Below are positions 1 to 6,533 of a stretch of DNA of 11,273 bases, piece by piece (positions within the stretch are counted from its first letter, which is position 1; every line of letters begins with the position of its first letter). Origin of the DNA: Candidatus Cloacimonadota bacterium (GTDB lineage: Bacteria; Cloacimonadota; Cloacimonadia; Cloacimonadales; Cloacimonadaceae); NCBI GenBank assembly GCA_016875595.1, contig VGPI01000054.1, positions 1 through 11,273 of the forward strand, given 5' to 3'. Made by a program: the position numbers and the translations under genes. The notes beneath the pieces were generated by a model, which was not told the origin of the DNA, ran no database searches, and saw nothing but the letters and a program-made list of their open reading frames with translations.

Positions 1-46
1 TGATCACGCCCAATCCGACGGCTGCCTGAATAACGGTATCTACCAC
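1..46 (-). CDS. pgsC: PgsC/CapC poly-gamma-glutamate system membrane protein, N-terminal fragment (runs off left edge)
   Basis: Only the first 15 codons are in the window. A GTG start at 46 lies 2 nt after the pgsB stop codon, and an AAGGAG ribosome site (complement of 53-58, inside the end of pgsB) sits 6 nt before it. The residues read VVDTVIQAAVGLGVI, the start of a hydrophobic segment. PgsC/CapC is a small multi-membrane protein that normally follows pgsB directly and works with the PgsB ligase in making and exporting poly-gamma-glutamate. The identification rests mainly on position, the ribosome site and the hydrophobic start; the fragment is too short for a firm family call. Confidence 0.6.
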   Translation of the reverse strand, partial: MVDTVIQAAVGLGVI

Positions 47-48
47 AT

Positions 49-1236
49 TCAGCTCCTTGTTTGCTTTAATGATTGCATCTTATGCCGGAAATGCGCTACG
101 ATCTGAGCGCCATACTTGACCTCACCAGCGATATTGCCAATACCGATCACGTGTGATTCTTCCTTGGTCAGTTCCAGGACTTTCCGGTATACCACTTCCG
201 GCAGCGGATCACCCACGCGCACCAGTTTATCCATCCCGATTCCGTGATGCAGGGCATAGGACTCAACCTTGTCACAGATCTCGCCGGTCAGAAGCAGGTA
301 GTCAAAGCGCAGATGCTTGACTGCCTCCACCAGTTGCTGTGAACGGTAAAACCGGTCGGCACGACTATTGAGGATAATGATGACCTCCGCATGTTGGTAG
401 CGATCAGTCAGCATGTGGGCGATACGTTCGGTTGATTGCGGATCGTTAGCGGCAAATACGTTGTAAAAGATGATCCCCTTTCCCCCGTCCTTGATCTTGT
501 ATTTTCTCAAGGCACCGGGATCGGGACGGGCTTCCTGCATCGCCGGAAGCGCAATGCACCGGTCTATTCCGACTTCGGCACAGACCGCCAGGGCGAGTTG
601 TACGTTTTCCGGGTGTTCAATGTGATGAAAGCCCTTTATATCGGCTTCCGTGATATCGTGAGGCCGCACCTGAACGATCCGGCAATGGCGTTTGGCGGCT
701 ACTTGCTTCAGGATCCCGAAATTCTCATCCTCAGCCGTAAAACAAACACCCCCCTGAGGGATGGTATTGCTCAAACTCATGCTGATGCTCTCCACGGTCG
801 AACCCATCAGATCCTGATGATCGGGACGGCAATTGGTGATCACGGAGATCGTGGAACGGACAAACTTGCGTTCCGTGATCCACTGAAAAACCGGATTTAC
901 CGCCATACACTCAATCACGATCGCATCCGGTTTATGGTCTGTCGCATACCGGAAAATGTATTTCTGTTCGATGATATTGGCACCCTGCAACCGAATAATG
1001 GCACCTTCCTGCCCATCGGGCAGAACCACCCGGGGCAAAGTTCCTGTTATCTTGGCGAGCGTCCTCTTCCCCCCCGCACGAAGTCCGGCTGCGATCAAGC
1101 GGGTCACACTGGATTTGCCGCGGGTTCCGTTGACATGAATGCGGATCGGGATTGAGCGAACATTGCGAAGATGGCGATAATACTCACTCATCCAATACAG
1201 CACCAGCGTCAATGTCGCCAGAATCAATATGTACAT
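49..1236 (-). CDS. pgsB: Poly-gamma-glutamate synthase PgsB/CapB (Mur-ligase-like ATP-dependent amide ligase)
   Basis: The 395-residue protein matches the usual PgsB length (about 390). It has an N-terminal hydrophobic anchor (residues 2-15). A Mur-ligase-type P-loop follows, NGTRGKSS at 36-43 with Lys41. The PgsB signatures ECMAVNP (109-115), a PDHQDLMG segment around Asp139-His140, a PDPGA motif and FAANDPQST near the C-terminal domain are all present. By family knowledge it activates the gamma-carboxyl of glutamate with ATP and extends a gamma-linked polyglutamate chain at the inner face of the membrane, together with PgsC and PgsA. The ATG at 1236 is preceded by GAGGA a few nt upstream and gives the expected N-terminal membrane segment. 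The gene leads a leftward unit with pgsC. I see no truncation or missing motif. Confidence 0.93.
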   Translation of the reverse strand: MYILILATLTLVLYWMSEYYRHLRNVRSIPIRIHVNGTRGKSSVTRLIAAGLRAGGKRTLAKITGTLPRVVLPDGQEGAIIRLQGANIIEQKYIFRYATDHKPDAIVIECMAVNPVFQWITERKFVRSTISVITNCRPDHQDLMGSTVESISMSLSNTIPQGGVCFTAEDENFGILKQVAAKRHCRIVQVRPHDITEADIKGFHHIEHPENVQLALAVCAEVGIDRCIALPAMQEARPDPGALRKYKIKDGGKGIIFYNVFAANDPQSTERIAHMLTDRYQHAEVIIILNSRADRFYRSQQLVEAVKHLRFDYLLLTGEICDKVESYALHHGIGMDKLVRVGDPLPEVVYRKVLELTKEESHVIGIGNIAGEVKYGAQIVAHFRHKMQSLKQTRS

Positions 1237-1574
1237 TCACTTCCTCAGTTTATTCACTTGGGTATCAGCTCCCTCTCAGCGATGCAATATCCATTCCAAC
1301 CATATTGCCAAGATCGCATGAATATGGGCAATTGGTCAATTATGCTGATCATCCGGACAAAACCGTGACGAGATGATACCCAAATTACGATCAGCAATAA
1401 ATGAGTCCGTGTTTTCTGCCCGGACTGGTTTTGAATACGGTGGAATATGGTAGTTAACGGACCAGGTCACGCTATCCGAACCTGGATTAGCATCGCCCAT
1501 CGTCGATTCAGCGTAATTTGATACACATCAGCGTCTTGCGAGATCGTCCCTGATTTGCTGGCGCTTATCAAGTG
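1237..1574. other. Gene-poor stretch upstream of pgsB
   Basis: No convincing complete gene lies here. The part nearest 1236 must contain the pgsB promoter and leader, but I find only weak matches to sigma-70 hexamers (TTGGCA on the - strand near 1310) and do not call one. The stretch also holds the inverted repeat 1258-1271/1370-1383 and a 54-codon open frame on the - strand (1500 to 1336). That frame has coding-like composition but no ribosome site. I could not recognise the missing N-terminal part of the photolyase here in any frame. Confidence 0.6.
1258..1383. repeat. Inverted repeat pair (TTGGGTATCA, 126 bp end to end)
   Basis: TTGGGTATCA at 1258-1267 is repeated in inverse orientation at 1374-1383. 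Extending both arms inward gives 13 matches out of 14 bases (TTGGGTATCAGCTC against TTGGGTATCATCTC). The arms bound a 126-bp segment with no transposase. It could be the termini of a very small non-autonomous element, a binding-site pair upstream of pgsB, or chance. I see no clear target-site duplication. Confidence 0.4.
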
Positions 1575-1629
1575 ATTATCCCCTCTTAATCAAGCGTTAA
1601 TTATTAACGCTTGATTAAGAGGGGATAAT
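1575..1629. repeat. Perfect 55-bp palindrome (27-bp arms, 1-nt centre)
   Basis: Left arm 1575-1601 and right arm 1603-1629 are exact reverse complements around a single T at 1602. The arms begin ATTATCCCCTCTTAATC. The 9-mer AAGTGATTA occurs at 1570-1578, overlapping the left end, and again at 1631-1639 just beyond the right end. GATTAAGAG from the right arm is repeated at 1635-1643. There is no T-run after either arm, so it is not a standard intrinsic terminator. It lies immediately upstream of the photolyase remnant. As single-stranded DNA or RNA it would form a very stable hairpin. Confidence 0.95.
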
Positions 1630-1730
1630 GAAGTGATTAAGAGCGGCAAGGGAGCAGGATCGGACAAAAAAATGACAATCTCAGGGCTTTGGTAAGCAAT
1701 GAGATCAGGAATGGAATCGACGAAGTATGA

Positions 1731-2503
1731 GGTGAAATTGAACAACTGGTGGATAACGGAAAGAAACCAGGGCGATCAGACGATCATATACCGGTAGAGA
1801 CCATTTCCGATAAATGCGAGTACCGGGTGGCACCGATCAGACCACGGATCCAGAGTGAATTCAGCCCTTGTCTGCACCTTGGACAGATCTCGGTGCTCCA
1901 GATCGCTGTGTTGGTACTGGACTATTATCAACTATCGCCGCCGGACTGTTCCCAGATCATTGCCCGCCGTAAGGAACTGCCTCCACCTCTGTCCAATGCG
2001 GGTTTTTTCTGGGCAGAATTGATCATCAGGCGTGTATTGAGTGCCAATTTCTGCCACTATGATCCTGATGATGACAAGTCTGCCGCCTCCCTGCCTGGGC
2101 GGCTGTAATGCTGACAGCATGAGGGAGATAGACGGGAAAGAGATTATTCACTTGACAATTTGGAGAACGCAGATACGGGTGACATACGCTGGAATGTCGC
2201 CCAGATGGAACAGGTCAAGACCGGTAAGATGCATCCCTATATGCGGATATATCGGTGTCAACGGTTGTTGGCCCGGATCGACGGCTACGTTACGGCTTAC
2301 GAGATAACGATGTATTTGAACAACAATTATGAACCGATAGCCGGGGTATGAATTCCGCTGCGGGAATCGCCTGGTGTTTTGGCAAACCCGACAGAGTATG
2401 GCGGAGGATGCCGAATTTTGGCAAAGTGCGTAGCATGACCTCCGCTGATCTGGAACGTAAGTTCGACATGGGGTCATACTTACAATGGAACGCCGCCTGG
2501 TAA
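1731..2503 (+). pseudogene. Decayed class II CPD photolyase (DNA repair), C-terminal half with stops, frameshift and internal deletion
   Basis: Reading frame 3 from 1731 and then frame 2 from about 2336 gives a series of class II photolyase landmarks in the right order. HIPVETISDKCEY...IRPRI at 1785-1850 corresponds to the family's VPVExxSDKxEYAARTIRPKI. FSPCLHLGQIS (1860-1892) corresponds to LSPYLHFGQIS. ELIIRRVLSANFCHYDP lies near 2010-2070. ENADT then GKMHPYMRIY lies in 2163-2245, followed by GIAWCFGKPDR (2363-2395) and FGKVRSM...LERKFDM (2417-2470). The reading ends at TAA 2501-2503. Damage: stops at 1728-1730, 2106-2108 and 2112-2114; a frameshift near 2335; loss of the segment between IRPRI and the SPxLHxGQIS motif; and no recognisable N-terminal half. 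Intact enzymes have roughly 450 residues and split cyclobutane pyrimidine dimers using FAD and light. This copy should be inactive. The left boundary is uncertain; related sequence may begin as early as 1641. Confidence 0.88.
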
Positions 2504-2517
2504 CAAGAGAGGATGCA

Positions 2518-4971
2518 ATGACAAGAAGATTGAGCTTAATGTTTCTGCTTCTGCTGATCTCCGGATTGATGGTTGCTCAAGATGATTCACCCCGCCGGAC
2601 GATCACCATCGGAGGGGATTTCAATTTTCCTCCGTATGAGTATCTTGACGAGAATAATGATCCCGTCGGATACAATTGCGAATTGACCAAAGCAATCGCC
2701 AAGGAAATGGGCTATGATGTGGTGTTCAAGCTCGGCAAATGGTCGAGAGTCGTGCAATGGCTCAATGATGGTGAGATAGATATGATCCAGGGCATGGCGT
2801 TCTCCCCCGAACGCGCCAAATTATACAGCTTTTCAACGCCTCATTCCCAGACCTGGCGGGCGATCTTCGTCCGGCAGAATTCACCCTTCCAGACCCCTGC
2901 CGATATCCAAAAAGCCCAGGTAGCCGTCCAACAAGGCGATATTGCCAATGACTACCTCAAACAAATCACATTCCATGGTTCCAAGATTGAGGTTCCGTCT
3001 CAGGAGGATGCTCTGCAATTGCTATCTTCAGGCAGGTATGATGCGGCAATAGTCAACTACATGAGCGGCATATTTATGCTGAAAAAGCTCGGTATTGACA
3101 ATCTGCGTGCACTTCCTGAACGGATTTTTCCCAAGGATTATTGTTATGCGTCCAAGGACGGAGAACTGATAACGGATTTCAATACGGGAATCGCTCATAT
3201 GCGCACATCAGGCAAGCTGGATGAGTTGCACAATACATGGTTTGAACTGCTTAGTCCTGAGAATATGGCCAAACAGAGACTTTGGAAGCTGATCAAATGG
3301 AGATTGATCCCACTGGGAACATTGATGCTGATCAGTTTGATCATGCTCTATTATATTAGACGCAAGATGAAACAGAAGTCAACCGCGTATGAACAAATAT
3401 CCGGCGAACGAACCAGGATCGCAGAAGAACTGAATCGCGAATACAGCCTGTTTCTGAATGGTCCGGTTACAGTTTACAAAGTACAGCATCCCCGCATGAA
3501 GATAGTCAATATATCAGCAAATTTCAATCAGTTTGGTTTTTCACCGGGTGACCTGATGTCTGGAGAACCAGAATTTCAGGAGCTTGTATTCTCCGAAGAT
3601 AGAGCCGGATTTATCGATAACCACAAAAACAACATCCAGCAGAAAAAGGAATTCAATTCACAAAACTACCGCTTGCAAACTCCGGATGGATCCATCCACT
3701 GGCTGTATGACTTTACCATGTACTGCTACGAGTCCGACGGACAGGTCACGCTCTATGGTTATCTAATGGATATCAGTTCACAGAAAGCCCTGGAAGCGGA
3801 ATTGATCGAAGCCCGAGAAAAATCGGAAAATGCCAACATCGCCAAAGGTCACTTCCTGGCAAATATGAGCCATGGGATCCGAACACCACTCAATGGGATC
3901 ATGGGTTTCGTTCAAGTCCTGCTGCAAACCGATCCCACCGAAGTCCAGCGGGAATATCTCAACTTAATGTACTCCTCAGGACACAATCTGATGAAGATCG
4001 TCAACGATATACTGGATTTTAGTAAGATCGAATCAGGAAAACTCGATCTGATAATGAATGACTTTAACATCCGATATGTGATTGATGACCTGGTCAAGAC
4101 CTTTTCCTATCATCGCGAGAAACCGGGCGTGGATATCCGTACACGCCTGAGTGACAACGTTCCAGCCATCGTGTTCGGTGATATGATGCGGTTGAAGCAA
4201 ATCCTGATCAACCTGATCCAGAATGCCCTTAAGTTCACTGATGAAGGTTGGGTTGAGATCGCGGTAGATGTTTACACCCAGGTCGAAGGCGAGTACCGGT
4301 TAATCTTCTGTGTTAGCGATACAGGTATCGGGATCGATCCGATGAAACAGCATGACATTTTTGATAATTTTACCCAGGTGGATCCATTTGTAACCCGGAA
4401 GTATGGTGGAACAGGTTTGGGTTTGTCTATCGTGAAGAAACTGGTGGAGATCATGGGTGGTTTTATCTGGGTCGAGAGCGAAGCCGGTGGCGGTAGCAGT
4501 TTCTTCATTATTCTTCCCTTCCGAGGAGCTCCCGAAAAACCAGAGCAGATCACCCATCCTCAGAAACCAATTGTGTTTTGTGAAACAGATTCTTTCCCCG
4601 CAATCCGTATCCTATTGGTGGAAGATGAGCCGATCAACCAGATCGTGACCAAAAAACAAATGGAACACTGGAATGTGTCGGTTGAGATTGCCAATCATGG
4701 CAAAGAAGCTATGGATATGCTTTCAAAACAGGACTTTGACTGCATTCTCATGGATATCCAGATGCCTGTTATGGATGGTATTACAGCAACGAAATTGATC
4801 AGGGAAAGTGAAAAGGAAAGCGGAAATCACATCGGCATCATTGCATTTACAGCAGCAGCTATGGTTGGTGACAAGGAGCGGTTTATAGCGGCTGGAATGG
4901 ATGATTATATCGCCAAACCGATCGATGTCAACCTCTTATACAATGTAATCAAAAGAATCATGAGTATTTGA
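2518..4971 (+). CDS. Hybrid sensor histidine kinase: periplasmic SBP domain, PAS, HisKA, HATPase, receiver
   Basis: The 817-residue membrane sensor starts at ATG 2518, preceded by GAGAGG about 5 nt away. An upstream in-frame ATG at 2485 would put 11 charged residues before the signal peptide and overlap the photolyase remnant, so I reject it. Domains: signal peptide 1-20 (LMVAQ); family 3 solute-binding domain about 29-250, with the ligand-type Arg in SPERAKLYSFS (Arg99); membrane helix about 263-281; PAS about 305-423; HisKA with His452. The HATPase has Asn569, a DTGIGI box at 601 and GGTGLGL at 630. The receiver has acidic pocket 702-704, phospho-acceptor Asp746, Thr778 and Lys800. By family this detects a small ligand, perhaps an amino acid, in the periplasm and relays phosphate from His452 to Asp746 or another receiver. 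The H-box reads SHGIRTP: the Glu normally after His is Gly453. It is the first gene of a three-gene overlapping unit. Confidence 0.93.
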   Translation: MTRRLSLMFLLLLISGLMVAQDDSPRRTITIGGDFNFPPYEYLDENNDPVGYNCELTKAIAKEMGYDVVFKLGKWSRVVQWLNDGEIDMIQGMAFSPERAKLYSFSTPHSQTWRAIFVRQNSPFQTPADIQKAQVAVQQGDIANDYLKQITFHGSKIEVPSQEDALQLLSSGRYDAAIVNYMSGIFMLKKLGIDNLRALPERIFPKDYCYASKDGELITDFNTGIAHMRTSGKLDELHNTWFELLSPENMAKQRLWKLIKWRLIPLGTLMLISLIMLYYIRRKMKQKSTAYEQISGERTRIAEELNREYSLFLNGPVTVYKVQHPRMKIVNISANFNQFGFSPGDLMSGEPEFQELVFSEDRAGFIDNHKNNIQQKKEFNSQNYRLQTPDGSIHWLYDFTMYCYESDGQVTLYGYLMDISSQKALEAELIEAREKSENANIAKGHFLANMSHGIRTPLNGIMGFVQVLLQTDPTEVQREYLNLMYSSGHNLMKIVNDILDFSKIESGKLDLIMNDFNIRYVIDDLVKTFSYHREKPGVDIRTRLSDNVPAIVFGDMMRLKQILINLIQNALKFTDEGWVEIAVDVYTQVEGEYRLIFCVSDTGIGIDPMKQHDIFDNFTQVDPFVTRKYGGTGLGLSIVKKLVEIMGGFIWVESEAGGGSSFFIILPFRGAPEKPEQITHPQKPIVFCETDSFPAIRILLVEDEPINQIVTKKQMEHWNVSVEIANHGKEAMDMLSKQDFDCILMDIQMPVMDGITATKLIRESEKESGNHIGIIAFTAAAMVGDKERFIAAGMDDYIAKPIDVNLLYNVIKRIMSI

Positions 4972-6533
4972 TGGATTCCCTTTTCCTGGTTACTAAGCCG
5001 ATACGCGGATTGTTAGTGATCGTATTCGTGGTCATGCTCGCAGGCGTTCCAATCCTCATGATCGGGGGTGGAAGCAAGCTGGAGCAACTCAACCCATCTA
5101 TGAACATCGAGGATGAAAGTCATGATCCATCGTCTCAATGGAGAGGGGGCTTTACTGCCGGGAATCGTGCCCCACGCTATGATGGGAGATATCTCACCTT
5201 ATTAAGCTATTTGTTTTCCTCCGGTTGTATCATCTGCCTGGTACTGCTAATCTATTATGAGAAGAAATACCTTAAACAGAGGAAGACGATCAAGCTATGC
5301 ACACAAGAACGAGACCTATTGGCATCGGAATCAGGCAGATATCGCCAATTGCATGACACAAGTCCCCTGATCGTAATGAATTGGTTTGATGCCGAGAAAG
5401 AGGTGTTTGACTACATCTCAAAAGGAATAAGCCGATACGGTTATGATGCCTCTGATTTTATAGAACGATCGCTGTTTTATCGGGATATTATCCACCCGGA
5501 CGACCTGAAGCATATCATCAGACAGAGATTTGACCATTTGAAGACCAACATAAGCACCTACAGTCAACAATATCGTATCCTCTGTCCTTCCGATATTACC
5601 CCTGTCCATATTGATCCTGCAATGGAGATCCTGATGCACCGCAATCGAGTGCTGCAGAAGGCCAGGTCAGTAAACACCAAATGGGTCGCTGACCGGACAA
5701 CTGTGACCGGTCTTGATAAGGGAGGAAAACACCGGTTTGTAGGCTACTTACTCGATATTAACAGATTAAAGGAACTCGAACAAGAAACTGCCCGTTTGTA
5801 CGCTCTGGCAAATAGTGAAAAACAAACCCGCTCTCTTTTCCTTCTTAGTATAACTTATGAGACAAAAGCGCCGCTGCATCAATTTGCCGAAACCGTGGAA
5901 CAGATGTCCTTACACCCCCTCAGACCAGACCAAGAGAGGTATTTAATAAGCTTGCGCGCATCGATCAACCGTCTGAAACACTGCATAGACCAGATCGAAG
6001 AATACATCTACTTTGACTCCATGCGGGAGAGTGATGGCGAAGATATGAGTTACCTTCCGGAACTTCTCGCGCCCATCCTGCATCGATATAAGGATATATG
6101 TGCAGCCTCGGGCTTGAGCTTTGATTATGAGATTTTGAACTCAGACTATATTGTGAGCATCAATAGCATCAATCTCAACCGAGCAATGGAATTGGTCCTG
6201 GATAATGCAATGAAGTTCACTCCTGCCGGTAGCGTCAAGGTCAGTGTTTCATTCATTCCTCAAGATGATCAGACGGGACAACTATCCATCAGCGTGAGCG
6301 ATACCGGCATGGGCATCCCGGACACTATGAAGCGCTGCGTTTTCGAGCCATTTAATCAAATCGACAATTCCTACACAAGGGAATTTGGAGGACTGGGACT
6401 CGGACTGGCAATACTGAGCCGGATTATGGAATTGAATGGAGGAAACATCCTATTGACCAGCGAACAAACCGTAGGAACAAACGTAACCCTAAACTGGAAA
6501 GTAAAATACACATATAAAGGAGACCTATCATGA
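4971..6533 (+). CDS. Membrane histidine-kinase homologue lacking the phospho-acceptor His (Tyr296 instead)
   Basis: The 520-residue protein starts at ATG 4971, which shares its A with the TGA of the preceding kinase (TGATG), indicating translational coupling. A TTG one codon earlier is less likely. Two membrane helices (about 13-31 and 76-97) enclose a periplasmic loop of roughly 45 residues. A PAS domain (about 125-265) contains an extra stretch of some 25 residues (209-236). A HisKA-like helix follows whose H-box reads ITYETKAPL, so Tyr296 occupies the His position. The HATPase keeps its nucleotide motifs: LVLDNAMKF with Asn412, DTGMGIP at 444, FEPFNQ, and GGLGLGL at 473-479. It has no receiver. 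It therefore probably binds ATP but cannot be phosphorylated at the normal site. It could act as a pseudokinase or heterodimer partner of the upstream sensor, of which it resembles a shortened paralogue. A sequencing error is unlikely because neighbouring H-box positions also diverge. Confidence 0.88.
   Translation: MDSLFLVTKPIRGLLVIVFVVMLAGVPILMIGGGSKLEQLNPSMNIEDESHDPSSQWRGGFTAGNRAPRYDGRYLTLLSYLFSSGCIICLVLLIYYEKKYLKQRKTIKLCTQERDLLASESGRYRQLHDTSPLIVMNWFDAEKEVFDYISKGISRYGYDASDFIERSLFYRDIIHPDDLKHIIRQRFDHLKTNISTYSQQYRILCPSDITPVHIDPAMEILMHRNRVLQKARSVNTKWVADRTTVTGLDKGGKHRFVGYLLDINRLKELEQETARLYALANSEKQTRSLFLLSITYETKAPLHQFAETVEQMSLHPLRPDQERYLISLRASINRLKHCIDQIEEYIYFDSMRESDGEDMSYLPELLAPILHRYKDICAASGLSFDYEILNSDYIVSINSINLNRAMELVLDNAMKFTPAGSVKVSVSFIPQDDQTGQLSISVSDTGMGIPDTMKRCVFEPFNQIDNSYTREFGGLGLGLAILSRIMELNGGNILLTSEQTVGTNVTLNWKVKYTYKGDLS

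Noticed and set aside
436..1155. 239-codon open frame on the + strand
   Set aside because: It lies wholly antisense to pgsB, whose family motifs are unmistakable; composition is that of a shadow frame.
1575..1629. Intrinsic terminator
   Set aside because: The hairpin is strong but no T-run follows on either strand and the loop is one base; it is better described as a palindrome of unknown role.
2148..2477. 109-codon open frame on the - strand
   Set aside because: It is antisense to the photolyase remnant and shows no family features.
2485..2517. Earlier ATG for the hybrid kinase
   Set aside because: It would add a charged 11-residue leader before the signal peptide, lies within the photolyase remnant and has no ribosome site, unlike ATG 2518.
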